The notes beneath the pieces were generated by a model, which worked only from the letters and a program-made list of their open reading frames with translations, had not been told where the DNA came from and made no database searches. Positions 22,346 through 35,368 of a stretch of 64,000 nucleotides of DNA are shown in pieces (position 1 is the stretch's first letter; the number at the start of each line of letters is the position of its first letter). The stretch comes from Linyphia triangularis (lineage: Eukaryota > Arthropoda > Arachnida > Araneae > Linyphiidae). The DNA lies in the NCBI GenBank assembly GCA_963978545.1, contig OZ021733.1:74369589-74433588 (forward strand), written 5' to 3'. Made by a program: the position numbers and the translations under genes.

Positions 22346-22929
22346 ATGGCTCAAAATGCTTCCAGATTTTGGTTTTAAAATAGAAATATGATTTGCAGTC
22401 ACTTTATTTCAAATCTGCCCAAAAAAGGACCCTTAATTCAGTTTATAGCCCAAAATGTAGGTAAAATTCAGAAATTTTCAGTGTTTGAAATGCAGTCCTT
22501 TTTTGGGATAAACTTTCGACCCCCTTAATATTTAGTGGTTGTTAAGATTTTCATTTTTAAGAATCTCCTATTAATGAACTTCAATGTGGCCAAGTCACAA
22601 CATTGTGCTCCCAAAACTCTCTGTGTAAAAATTATGTATGTGTACCACTGAAAAAAACAACTTTGCAAATTTTGACCCCCTTAATATTTTGTGGTTGTTA
22701 AGATTTTCGTTTTTAAGAATCTCCTATAGAAGACCTTAAATGTGGCCAAGTTACAATACTGTGCTCCAAATACACTACGAGTAAAAATTCAAAAACTCCA
22801 AAATACAATCAATGTATTTTCAAAGGGAAATTTTGAACTTTGAAAATAATGGCTCAAATGCTACCAAATTTTTTTTGGGGACCTGAAATATGTTTTATAT
22901 TTATATTCTGTCCAAATGTGACTGAAAAA
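22346..22929 (+). repeat. Single module B unit (second half of a tandem duplication)
   Basis: Reads as a copy of the B unit at 21202, offset by 1,144 bp, with the same diagnostic variants (ACCCTTAATTC, GGGATAAAC, GTGGCCAAGTCAC, ACTACGAG). I saw no difference between the two by eye. Confidence 0.94.
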
Positions 22930-23489
22930 ATAATTTTTTGAATTTTCAAATTTTTCGAAATTTTTCAAAGGGGTTAGCCTTATGAAATTTTATGAAAAAG
23001 TCCCTTTTCCAAAAAATAATTTTTTGAATTTTCAAATTTTTCAAAGGGGTTAGCCTTAGGAAATTTTATGAAAAAATCACTTTTCCAAAAAATAATTTTT
23101 TGAATTTTCAAATTTTTCGAAATTTTTCAAAGGGGTTAGTCTTAGGAAATTTTAGGAAAAAATCACTTTTCCAAAAAATAATTTTTTGAATTTTCAAATT
23201 TTTCAAAGGGTTAGCCTTAGGAAATTTTATGAAAAAATCACTTTTCCAAAAAATAATTTTTTCAATTTTCAAATTTTTCAAAGGGGTTAGTCTTAGGAAA
23301 TTTTATGAAAAAATCACTTTTCCAAAAAAAAATTTTTGAATTTTCAAATTTTTCAAAGGGGTTAGCCTTAGGAAATTTTATGAAAAAATCACTTTTTCAA
23401 AAAATAATTTTTTGAATTTTCAAATTTTTCGAAATTTTTCAAAGGGGTTAGACTTAGGAAATTTTATGAAAAAATCACTTTTCCAAAAA
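22930..23489 (+). repeat. Module A array (560 bp, pre-C type leading into B)
   Basis: Copy of the 21786 array, including GAAAAAGTCCC and the final TTAGACTTAGG unit. It too runs into a B core rather than a C block. The B unit that follows (23490) is of a different type, so the duplication ends here. Confidence 0.94.
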
Positions 23490-25405
23490 ATGGCTCAAAA
23501 TGCTTCCAGATTTTGGTTTTAAAATAGAAATATGATTTGCAGTCACTTTATTTCAAATCTGCCCAAAAAAGGACCCTTAATTCAGTTTATAGCCCAAAAT
23601 GTAGGTAAAATTCAGAAATTTTCAGTGTTTGAAATGCAGTCCTTTTTTGGGATCAACTTTCGACCCCCTTAATATTTAGTGGTTGTTAAGATTTTCATTT
23701 TTAAGAATCTCCTATTAATGAACTTCAATGTGGCCAAGTCACAACATTGTGCTCCCAAAACTCTCTGTGTAAAAATTATGTATGTGTACCACTGAAAAAA
23801 ACAACTTTGCAAATTTTGACCCCCTTAATATTTTGTGGTTGTTAAGATTTTCGTTTTTAAGAATCTCCTATAGAAGACCTTAAATGTGGCCAAGTTACAA
23901 TACTGTGCTCCAAATACACTATGAGTAAAAATTCAAAAACTGTAAAATCAATGTATTTTCAAAGGGAAATTTTGAACTTTGAAAATAGTGGCTCAAATGC
24001 TACCAAATTTTTTTTGGGGACCTGAAATATGTTTTATATTCATATTCTGTCCAAATGTGACTGAAAAAATAATTTTTTGAATTTTCAAATTTTTCGAAAT
24101 TTTTCAAAGGGGTTAGCCTTAGGAAATTTTATGAAAAAATCACTTTTCCAAAAAATGGCTCAAAATGCTTCCAGATTTTGGTTTTAAAATAGAAATATGA
24201 TTTGCAGTCACTTTATTTCAAATCTGCCCAAAAAAGGACCCTTTAATTCAGTTTATAGCCCAAAATGTAGGTAAAATTCAGAAATTTTCAGTGTTTGAAA
24301 TGCAGTCCTTTTTTGGGATAAACTTTCGACCCCCTTAATATTTAGTGGTTGTTAAGATTTTCATTTTTAAGAATCTCCTATTAATGAACTTCAATGTGGA
24401 TAAGTCACAACATTGTGCTCCCAAAACTCTCTGTGTAAAAATTATGTATGTGTACCACTGAAAAAAACAACTTTGCAAATTTTGACCCCCTTAATATTTT
24501 GTGGTTGTTAAGATTTTCGTTTTTAAGAATCTCCTATAGAAGACCTTAAATGTGGCCAAGTTACAATACTGTGCTCCAAATACACTATGAGTAAAAATTC
24601 AAAAACTGTAAAATCAATGTATTTTCAAAGGGAAATTTTGAACTTTGAAAATAGTGGCTCAAATGCTACCAAATTTTTTTTGTGGACCTGAAATATGTTT
24701 TATATTCATATTCTGTCCAAATGTGACTGAAAAAATAATTTTTTGAATTTTCAAATTTTTCGAAATTTTTCAAAGGGGTTAGCCTTAGGAAATTTTATGA
24801 AAAAATCACTTTTCCAAAAAATGGCTCAAAATGCTTCCAGATTTTGGTTTTAAAATAGAAATATGATTTGCAGTCACTTTATTTCAAATCTGCCCAAAAA
24901 AGGACCCTTTAATTCAGTTTATAGCCCAAAATGTAGGTAAAATTCAGAAATTTTCAGTGTTTGAAATGCAGTCCTTTTTTGGGATAAACTTTCGACCCCC
25001 TTAATATTTAGTGGTTGTTAAGATTTTCATTTTTAAGAATCTCCTATTAATGAACTTCAATGTGGCCAAGTCACAACATTGTGCTCCCAAAACTCTCTGT
25101 GTAAAAATTATGTATGTGTACCACTGAAAAAAACAAATTTGCAAATTTTGACCCCCTTAATATTTTGTGGTTGTTAAGATTTTCGTTTTTAAGAATCTCC
25201 TATAGAAGACCTTAAATGTGGCCAAGTTACAATACTGTGCTCCAAATACACTACGAGTAAAAATTCAAAAACTCCAAAATACAATCAATGTATTTTCAAA
25301 GGGAAATTTTGAACTTTGAAAATAATGGCTCAAATGCTACCAAATTTTTTTTGGGGACCTGAAATATGTTTTATATTTATATTCTGTCCAAATGTGACTG
25401 AAAAA
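23490..25405 (+). repeat. Module B run, 3 units
   Basis: Units start at 23490, 24155 and 24821. They match units 1303, 1968 and 2634 in order: GGGATCAAC with GTGGCCAAGTCAC; GTGGATAAGTC with TGTGGACC; then AACAAATTTGC with ACTACGAG. The distance from the first unit to the next C block is 2,628 bp in both places. No gene is seen. Confidence 0.95.
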
Positions 25406-26117
25406 ATAATTTTTTGAATTTTCAAATTTTTCGAAATTTTTCAAAGGGGTTAGCCTTATGAAATTTTATGAAAAAATCCCTTTTCCAAAAAATAATTTTT
25501 TGAATTTTCAAATTTTTCAAAGGGGTTAGCCTTATGAAATTTTATGAAAAAATCCCTTTTCCAAAAAATAATTTTTTGAATTTTCAAATTTTTCAAAGGG
25601 GTTAGCCTTAGGAAATTTTATGAAAAAATCACTTTTCCAAAAAATAATTTTTTGAATTTTCAAATTTTTCGAAATTTTTCAAAGGGGTTAGTCTTAGGAA
25701 ATTTTAGGAAAAAATCACTTTTCCAAAAAATAATTTTTTGAATTTTCAAATTTTTCAAAGGGTTAGCCTTAGGAAATTTTATGAAAAAATCACTTTTCCA
25801 AAAAATAATTTTTTCAATTTTCAAATTTTTCAAAGGGGTTAGTCTTAGGAAATTTTATGAAAAAATCACTTTTTCAAAAAATAATTTTTTGAATTTTCAA
25901 ATTTTTCAAGGGGGTTAGCCTTAGGAAATTTTACGAAAAAATCACTTTTTCAAAAAATAATTTTTTGAATTTTCAAATTTTTCAAGGGGGTTAGCCTTAG
26001 GAAATTTTACGAAAAAATCACTTTTCCAAAAATAATTTTTTGAATTTTCAAATTTTTCGAAATTTTTCAAAGGGGTTAGACTTAGGAAATTTTATGAAAA
26101 AATCACTTTTCCAAAAA
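25406..26117 (+). repeat. Module A array (712 bp, pre-C type)
   Basis: Nine units in the same order and lengths as 3219-3930, with two CCTTATG/AATCCC units, two TTTTACGAAAAAATC units and a final TTAGACTTAGG unit. Confidence 0.95.
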
Positions 26118-27667
26118 ATTTCTCAAAATGCTTCCAGATTTTGGTTTTAAAATAGAAATATAGTTTACAGTAACTTTTTATTAAATATGCCCAAGAAAGG
26201 ACCCTCAAATCGCTTTATAAACCAAGCTGTCGGTATAATTCAGAAAAATCCAAAATAACGCGTTAACACAGAAATGGAGACGTTTTTGAACGCAATTTTT
26301 GAAACTAGTTGGGAATTGTCCGAAATGCTTTAAAATTTTAGCTGTGACCTTAGAGTATGCTCAAAAGTTACTTTTTATCAAAACTGTTCAAGAAAGGACC
26401 CTTATATCGATTTATATCCCAAATTATCGGTAAAATTCAGAAAAATCCAAAATAACGCGTTAACACAGAAATAGAGACGATTTTGAAAGCAATTTTTAAA
26501 ACTAGCTGGGAATTGTCCGAAATGCTTTGAAAATGATCAAAAGTAACTTTTTATAAAAACTGTCAAGAAAGGACCCTTAAATCGCTGTATAGCCTAAACT
26601 GTCGGTAAAATTCAGAAAAATCCAAAATAACGCGTTAACACAGAAATAGAGACGATTTTGAACGATATTTTTAAAACTAGCTGGGAATTGTCCGAAATGC
26701 TTTGAAAATGCTCAAGAGTTACTTTTTATCAAAACTGTCAAGAAAGGACCCTTAAATCGCTTTATAGCCCAAACTGTCGGTAAAATTCAGAAAAATCCAA
26801 AATAACGCGTTAACACAGAAATAGAGACGATTTTGAAAGCAATTTTTAAAACTAGCTGGGAATTGTCCGAAATGCTTTGAAAATGCTCAAAAGTAACTTT
26901 TTATCAAAACTGTCAAGAAAGGACCCTTTAATCGCTTTATAGCCCAAACTGTTGGTAGAATTCCGAAAAATCCAAAATAACGCGTTAACACAGAAATAGA
27001 GACGGTTTTGAACGCAATTTCTGAAACTAGCTGGGAATTGTCCGAAATGCTTTAAAATTTTAGCTGTGACCTAAGAGTATGCTTAAAAATTACTTTTTAT
27101 CAAAACTGTTCAAGAAAGGACCCTTAAATCGATTTATAGCCTAAACTGTCGGTAAAATTCAGAAAAATCCAAAATAACGCGTTAACACAGAAATAGAGAC
27201 GATTTTGAACGATATTTTTAAAACTAGCTGGGAAATGTCCGAAATGCTTTGAAAATGCTCAATAGTTACTTTTTATCAAAACTGTTCAAGAAAAGACCCT
27301 TAAATCGATTTATAGCCCAATCTGTCGGGAAAATTCAGTAAAATCCAAAATAACGCGTTAGCACAGAAATAGAGACGGTTTTGAACGAAATTTTGGAATT
27401 TAGCTGGGAAATGTCCGAAAAGTGTCAAATTTAGCTGTTAACATAGGAGAATGCTTAAGAGTTACTTTTTATCAAAACTATCCAAGAAAGGTCCCTTAAA
27501 TCGCTTTATAGCCCAAACTGTCGTTAAAATTCAAAAAAATCCAAAATAACGCGTTTGCTCAGAAATGGAGACGATTTTGTACGAAATTTTGAAACTAGCT
27601 GGGAAATTTTAGTTGAAGACCTGAAATATGTTTTATATTCATATTCTGTCGAAATTTGACTGAAAAA
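26118..27667 (+). repeat. Module C block C5 (1,550 bp, 8 monomers)
   Basis: One monomer shorter than the standard block. The monomer after the box at 26630 begins like monomer 3 (preceded by CTGTATAGCCTAAAC) but has TTTTTAAAAC like monomer 4, so monomers 3 and 4 are fused by an exact 175-bp loss. The boxes at 26630 and 26805 keep the 175-bp spacing. C6 carries the same deletion. Confidence 0.95.
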
Positions 27668-28152
27668 ATAATTTTTTGAATTTTCAAATTTTTCGAAATT
27701 TTTCAAAGGGGTTAGACTTAGGAAATTTTATGAAAAAATCACTTTTCCAAAAAATAATTTTTTGAATTTTCAAATTTTTCAAAGGGGTTAGCCTTAGGAA
27801 ATTTTATGAAAAAATCACTTTTCCAAAAAATAATTTTTTGAATTTTCAAATTTTTCGAAATTTTTCAAAGGGGTTAGTCTTAGGAAATTTTATGAAAAAA
27901 TCACTTTTCCAAAAAATAATTTTTTGAATTTTCAAATTTTTCAAAGGGGTTAGCCTTAGGATATTTTATGAAAAAATCACTTTTCCAAAAAATAATTTTT
28001 TGAATTTTCAAATTTTTCAAAGGGGTTAGCCTTAGGAAATTTTATGAAAAAATCACTTTTCCAAAAATAATTTTTTGAATTTTCAAATTTTTCGAAATTT
28101 TTCAAAGGGGTTAGACTTAGGAAATTTTATGAAAAAATCACTTTTCCAAAAA
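27668..28152 (+). repeat. Module A array (485 bp, joining C5 to C6)
   Basis: Six units (86, 76, 86, 76, 75 and 86 bp). It starts as a post-C array (AC, CC, TC, GGATATTTT) and ends as a pre-C array (75-bp unit with CCAAAAATAATT, then TTAGACTTAGG). The B run is absent, and the switch lies in or next to a 75-bp unit that occurs in both array types. Confidence 0.94.
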
Positions 28153-29702
28153 ATTTCTCAAAATGCTTCCAGATTTTGGTTTTAAAATAGAAATATAGTT
28201 TACAGTAACTTTTTATTAAATATGCCCAAGAAAGGACCCTCAAATCGCTTTATAAACCAAGCTGTCGGTATAATTCAGAAAAATCCAAAATAACGCGTTA
28301 ACACAGAAATGGAGACGTTTTTGAACGCAATTTTTGAAACTAGTTGGGAATTGTCCGAAATGCTTTAAAATATTAGCTGTGACCTTAGAGTATGCTCAAA
28401 AGTTACTTTTTATCAAAACTGTTCAAGAAAGGACCCTTATATCGATTTATATCCCAAATTATCGGTAAAATTCAGAAAAATCCAAAATAACGCGTTAACA
28501 CAGAAATAGAGACGATTTTGAAAGCAATTTTTAAAACTAGCTGGGAATTGTCCGAAATGCTTTGAAAATGATCAAAAGTAACTTTTTATAAAAACTGTCA
28601 AGAAAGGACCCTTAAATCGCTGTATAGCCTAAACTGTCGGTAAAATTCAGAAAAATCCAAAATAACGCGTTAACACAGAAATAGAGACGATTTTGAACGA
28701 TATTTTTAAAACTAGCTGGGAATTGTCCGAAATGCTTTGAAAATGCTCAAGAGTTACTTTTTATCAAAACTGTCAAGAAAGGACCCTTAAATCGCTTTAT
28801 AGCCCAAACTGTCGGTAAAATTCAGAAAAATCCAAAATAACGCGTTAACACAGAAATAGAGACGATTTTGAAAGCAATTTTTAAAACTAGCTGGGAATTG
28901 TCCGAAATGCTTTGAAAATGCTCAAAAGTAACTTTTTATCAAAACTGTCAAGAAAGGACCCTTTAATCGCTTTATAGCCCAAACTGTTGGTAGAATTCCG
29001 AAAAATCCAAAATAACGCGTTAACACAGAAATAGAGACGGTTTTGAACGCAATTTCTGAAACTAGCTGGGAATTGTCCGAAATGCTTTAAAATTTTAGCT
29101 GTGACCTAAGAGTATGCTTAAAAATTACTTTTTATCAAAACTGTTCAAGAAAGGACCCTTAAATCGATTTATAGCCTAAACTGTCGGTAAAATTCAGAAA
29201 AATCCAAAATAACGCGTTAACACAGAAATAGAGACGATTTTGAACGATATTTTTAAAACTAGCTGGGAAATGTCCGAAATGCTTTGAAAATGCTCAATAG
29301 TTACTTTTTATCAAAACTGTTCAAGAAAAGACCCTTAAATCGATTTATAGCCCAATCTGTCGGGAAAATTCAGTAAAATCCAAAATAACGCGTTAGCACA
29401 GAAATAGAGACGGTTTTGAACGAAATTTTGGAATTTAGCTGGGAAATGTCCGAAAAGTGTCAAATTTAGCTGTTAACATAGGAGAATGCTTAAGAGTTAC
29501 TTTTTATCAAAACTATCCAAGAAAGGTCCCTTAAATCGCTTTATAGCCCAAACTGTCGTTAAAATTCAAAAAAATCCAAAATAACGCGTTTGCTCAGAAA
29601 TGGAGACGATTTTGTACGAAATTTTGAAACTAGCTGGGAAATTTTAGTTGAAGACCTGAAATATGTTTTATATTCATATTCTGTTGAAATTTGACTGAAA
29701 AA
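28153..29702 (+). repeat. Module C block C6 (1,550 bp, 8 monomers)
   Basis: Has the same monomer 3/4 fusion as C5, from which it lies 2,035 bp downstream. It differs by TTTAAAATATTAGC (near 28368) and by the tail variant CTGTTGAAATTTG, which it shares with C3. Its left part therefore looks like C5 and its right end like C3. Confidence 0.95.
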
Positions 29703-30351
29703 ATAATTTTTTGAATTTTCAAATTTTTCGAAATTTTTCAAAGGGGTTAGACTTAGGAAATTTTATGAAAAAATCACTTTTCCAAAAAATAATTTTTTGA
29801 ATTTTCAAATTTTTCAAAGGGGTTAGCCTTAGGAAATTTTATGAAAAAATCACTTTTTTAAAAAATAATTTTTTGAATTTTCAAATTTTTCGAAATTTTT
29901 CAAAGGGGTTAGTCTTAGGAAATTTTATGAAAAAATCACTTTTCCAAAAAATAATTTTTTGAATTTTCAAATTTTTCAAAGGGGTTAGCCTTAGGATATT
30001 TTATGAAAAAATCACTTTTCCAAAAAATAATTTTTTGAATTTTCAAATTTTTCAAAGGGGTTAGCCTTAGGAAATTTTATGAAAAAATCACTTTTCCAAA
30101 AAATAATTTTTTGAATTTTCAAATTTTTCGAAATTTTTCAAAGGGGTTAGTCTTAGGAAATTTTATGAAAAAATCACTTTTCCAAAAAATAATTTTTTGA
30201 ATTTTCAAATTTTTCAAAGGGGGTTAGCCTTAGGAAATTTTATGAAAAAATCACTTTTCCAAAAAATAATTTTTTGAATTTTCAAATTTTTCGAAATTTT
30301 TCAAAGGGGTTAGCCTTAGGAAATTTTATGAAAAAATCACTTTTCCAAAAA
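29703..30351 (+). repeat. Module A array (649 bp, post-C type)
   Basis: Eight units identical in order to 15476-16124, including the CACTTTTTTAAAAAATAATT variant in the second unit. Confidence 0.95.
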
Positions 30352-32931
30352 ATGGCTCAAAATGCTTCCAGATTTTGGTTTTAAAATAGAAATATGATTT
30401 GCAGTCACTTTATTTCAAATCTGCCCAAAAAAGGACCCTTAATTCAGTTTATAGCCCAAAATGTAGGTAAAATTCAGAAATTTTCAGTGTTTGAAATGCA
30501 GTCCTTTTTTGGGATCAACTTTCGACCCCCTTAATATTTAGTGGTTGTTAAGATTTTCGTTTTTAAGAATCTCCTATTAATGAACTTCAATGTTGCCAAG
30601 TTACAACATTGTGCTCCCAAAACTCTCTGTGTAAAAATTATGTATGTGTACCACTGAAAAAAACAACTTTGCAAATTTTGACCCCCTTAATATTTTGTGG
30701 TTGTTAAGATTTTCGTTTTTAAGAATCTCCTATAGAAGACCTTAAATGTGGCCAAGTTACAATACTGTGCTCCAAATACACTATGAGTAAAAATTCAAAA
30801 ACTGTAAAATCAATGTATTTTCAAAGGGAAATTTTGAACTTTGAAAATAGTGGCTCAAATGCTACCAAATTTTTTTTGGGGACCTGAAATATGTTTTATA
30901 TTTATATTCTGTCCAAATGTGACTGAAAAAATAATTTTTTGAATTTTCAAATTTTTCGAAATTTTTCAAAGGGGTTAGCCTTAGGAAATTTTATGAAAAA
31001 ATCACTTTTCCAAAAAATGGCTCAAAATGCTTCCAGATTTTGGTTTTAAAATAGAAATATGATTTGCAGTCACTTTATTTCAAATCTGCCCAAAAAAGGA
31101 CCCTTAATTCAGTTTATAGCCCAAAATGTAGGTAAAATTCAGAAATTTTCAGTGTTTGAAATGCAGTCCTTTTTTGGGATCAACTTTCGACCCCCTTAAT
31201 ATTTAGTGGTTGTTAAGATTTTCGTTTTTAAGAATCTCCTATTAATGAACTTCAATGTTGCCAAGTTACAACATTGTGCTCCCAAAACTCTCTGTGTAAA
31301 AATTATGTATGTGTACCACTGAAAAAAACAACTTTGCAAATTTTGACCCCCTTAATATTTTGTGGTTGTTAAGATTTTCGTTTTTAAGAATCTCCTATAG
31401 AAGACCTTAAATGTGGCCAAGTTACAATACTGTGCTCAAAATACACTATGAGTAAAAATTCAAAAACTGTAAAATCAATGTATTTTCAAAGGGAAATTTT
31501 GAACTTAGAAAATAGTGGCTCAAATGCTACCAAATTTTTTTTGGGGACCTGAAATATGTTTTAAATTCATATTCTGTCCAAATGTGACTGAAAAAATAAT
31601 TTTTTGAATTTTCAAATTTTTCGAAATTTTTCAAAGGGGTTAGCCTTAGGAAATTTTATGAAAAAATCACTTTTCCAAAAAATGGCTCAAAATGCTTCCA
31701 GATTTTGGTTTTAAAATAGAAATATGATTTGCAGTCACTTTATTTCAAATCTGCCCAAAAAAGGACCCTTAATTCAGTTTATAGCCCAAAATGTAGGTAA
31801 AATTCAGAAATTTTCAGTGTTTGAAATGCAGTCCTTTTTTGGGATAAACTTTCGACCCCCTTAATATTTAGTGGTTGTTAAGATTTTCATTTTTAAGAAT
31901 CTCCTATTAATGAACTTCAATGTGGATAAGTCACAACATTGTGCTCCCAAAACTCTCTGTGTAAAAATTATGTATGTGTACCACTGAAAAAAACAACTTT
32001 GCAAATTTTGACCCCCTTAATATTTTGTGGTTGTTAAGATTTTCGTTTTTAAGAATCTCCTATAGAAGACCTTAAATGTGGCCAAGTTACAATACTGTGC
32101 TCCAAATACACTATGAGTAAAAATTCAAAAACTGTAAAATCAATGTATTTTCAAAGGGAAATTTTGAACTTTGAAAATAGTGGCTCAAATGCTACCAAAT
32201 TTTTTTTGTGGACCTGAAATATGTTTTATATTCATATTCTGTCCAAATGTGACTGAAAAAATAATTTTTTGAATTTTCAAATTTTTCGAAATTTTTCAAA
32301 GGGGTTAGCCTTAGGAAATTTTATGAAAAAATCACTTTTCCAAAAAATGGCTCAAAATGCTTCCAGATTTTGGTTTTAAAATAGAAATATGATTTGCAGT
32401 CACTTTATTTCAAATCTGCCCAAAAAAGGACCCTTTAATTCAGTTTATAGCCCAAAATGTAGGTAAAATTCAGAAATTTTCAGTGTTTGAAATGCAGTCC
32501 TTTTTTGGGATAAACTTTCGACCCCCTTAATATTTAGTGGTTGTTAAGATTTTCATTTTTAAGAATCTCCTATTAATGAACTTCAATGTGGCCAAGTCAC
32601 AACATTGTGCTCCCAAAACTCTCTGTGTAAAAATTATGTATGTGTACCACTGAAAAAAACAAATTTGCAAATTTTGACCCCCTTAATATTTTGTGGTTGT
32701 TAAGATTTTCGTTTTTAAGAATCTCCTATAGAAGACCTTAAATGTGGCCAAGTTACAATACTGTGCTCCAAATACACTACGAGTAAAAATTCAAAAACTC
32801 CAAAATACAATCAATGTATTTTCAAAGGGAAATTTTGAACTTTGAAAATAATGGCTCAAATGCTACCAAATTTTTTTTGGGGACCTGAAATATGTTTTAT
32901 ATTTATATTCTGTCCAAATGTGACTGAAAAA
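30352..32931 (+). repeat. Module B run, 4 units
   Basis: Units start at 30352, 31017, 31682 and 32347. The first is the first-position variant. The second has GAACTTAGAAAATAG and TTTTAAATTCAT, both private. The third (GTGGATAAGTC, TGTGGACC) and fourth (AACAAATTTGC, ACTACGAG) match 1968/2634 and 24155/24821. No gene is seen. Confidence 0.95.
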
Positions 32932-33643
32932 ATAATTTTTTGAATTTTCAAATTTTTCGAAATTTTTCAAAGGGGTTAGCCTTATGAAATTTTATGAAAA
33001 AATCCCTTTTCCAAAAAATAATTTTTTGAATTTTCAAATTTTTCAAAGGGGTTAGCCTTATGAAATTTTATGAAAAAATCCCTTTTCCAAAAAATAATTT
33101 TTTGAATTTTCAAATTTTTCAAAGGGGTTAGCCTTAGGAAATTTTATGAAAAAATCACTTTTCCAAAAAATAATTTTTTGAATTTTCAAATTTTTCGAAA
33201 TTTTTCAAAGGGGTTAGTCTTAGGAAATTTTAGGAAAAAATCACTTTTCCAAAAAATAATTTTTTGAATTTTCAAATTTTTCAAAGGGTTAGCCTTAGGA
33301 AATTTTATGAAAAAATCACTTTTCCAAAAAATAATTTTTTCAATTTTCAAATTTTTCAAAGGGGTTAGTCTTAGGAAATTTTATGAAAAAATCACTTTTT
33401 CAAAAAATAATTTTTTGAATTTTCAAATTTTTCAAGGGGGTTAGCCTTAGGAAATTTTACGAAAAAATCACTTTTTCAAAAAATAATTTTTTGAATTTTC
33501 AAATTTTTCAAGGGGGTTAGCCTTAGGAAATTTTACGAAAAAATCACTTTTCCAAAAATAATTTTTTGAATTTTCAAATTTTTCGAAATTTTTCAAAGGG
33601 GTTAGACTTAGGAAATTTTATGAAAAAATCACTTTTCCAAAAA
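32932..33643 (+). repeat. Module A array (712 bp, pre-C type)
   Basis: Nine units, the third copy in the window of the 712-bp pre-C array. In all three cases it follows a B unit with AACAAATTTGC. Confidence 0.95.
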
Positions 33644-35368
33644 ATTTCTCAAAATGCTTCCAGATTTTGGTTTTAAAATAGAAATATAGTTTACAGTAAC
33701 TTTTTATTAAATATGCCCAAGAAAGGACCCTCAAATCGCTTTATAAACCAAGCTGTCGGTATAATTCAGAAAAATCCAAAATAACGCGTTAACACAGAAA
33801 TGGAGACGTTTTTGAACGCAATTTTTGAAACTAGTTGGGAATTGTCCGAAATGCTTTAAAATTTTAGCTGTGACCTTAGAGTATGCTCAAAAGTTACTTT
33901 TTATCAAAACTGTTCAAGAAAGGACCCTTATATCGATTTATATCCCAAATTATCGGTAAAATTCAGAAAAATCCAAAATAACGCGTTAACACAGAAATAG
34001 AGACGATTTTGAAAGCAATTTTTAAAACTAGCTGGGAATTGTCCGAAATGCTTTGAAAATGATCAAAAGTAACTTTTTATAAAAACTGTCAAGAAAGGAC
34101 CCTTAAATCGCTGTATAGCCTAAACTGTCGGTAAAATTCAGAAAAATCCAAAATAACGCGTTAACACAGAAATAGAGACGATTTTGAACGATATTTTTCA
34201 AACTAGCTGGGAATTGTCCGAAATGCTTTGAAAATGCTCAAGAGTTACTTTTTATCAAAACTGTCAAGAAAGGACCCTTAAATCGCTTTATAGCCCAAAC
34301 TGTCGGTAAAATTCAGAAAAATCCAAAATAACGCGTTAACACAGAAATAGAGACGATTTTGAACGATATTTTTAAAACTAGCTGGGAATTGTCCGAAATG
34401 CTTTGAAAATGCTCAAGAGTTACTTTTTATCAAAACTGTCAAGAAAGGACCCTTAAATCGCTTTATAGCCCAAACTGTCGGTAAAATTCAGAAAAATCCA
34501 AAATAACGCGTTAACACAGAAATAGAGACGATTTTGAAAGCAATTTTTAAAACTAGCTGGGAATTGTCCGAAATGCTTTGAAAATGCTCAAAAGTAACTT
34601 TTTATCAAAACTGTCAAGAAAGGACCCTTTAATCGCTTTATAGCCCAAACTGTTGGTAGAATTCCGAAAAATCCAAAATAACGCGTTAACACAGAAATAG
34701 AGACGGTTTTGAACGCAATTTCTGAAACTAGCTGGGAATTGTCCGAAATGCTTTAAAATTTTAGCTGTGACCTAAGAGTATGCTTAAAAATTACTTTTTA
34801 TCAAAACTGTTCAAGAAAGGACCCTTAAATCGATTTATAGCCTAAACTGTCGGTAAAATTCAGAAAAATCCAAAATAACGCGTTAACACAGAAATAGAGA
34901 CGATTTTGAACGATATTTTTAAAACTAGCTGGGAAATGTCCGAAATGCTTTGAAAATGCTCAATAGTTACTTTTTATCAAAACTGTTCAAGAAAAGACCC
35001 TTAAATCGATTTATAGCCCAATCTGTCGGGAAAATTCAGTAAAATCCAAAATAACGCGTTAGCACAGAAATAGAGACGGTTTTGAACGAAATTTTGGAAT
35101 TTAGCTGGGAAATGTCCGAAAAGTGTCAAATTTAGCTGTTAACATAGGAGAATGCTTAAGAGTTACTTTTTATCAAAACTATCCAAGAAAGGTCCCTTAA
35201 ATCGCTTTATAGCCCAAACTGTCGTTAAAATTCAAAAAAATCCAAAATAACGCGTTTGCTCAGAAATGGAGACGATTTTGTACGAAATTTTGAAACTAGC
35301 TGGGAAATTTTAGTTGAAGACCTGAAATATGTTTTATATTCATATTCTGTCGAAATTTGACTGAAAAA
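33644..35368 (+). repeat. Module C block C7 (1,725 bp, 9 monomers)
   Basis: Standard nine-monomer block of the majority subfamily, with both monomers 3 and 4 intact. Comparison with C5, which has the same left neighbours but lacks one monomer, dates the C5/C6 deletion after the shared B-A712-C arrangement formed. Confidence 0.95.
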
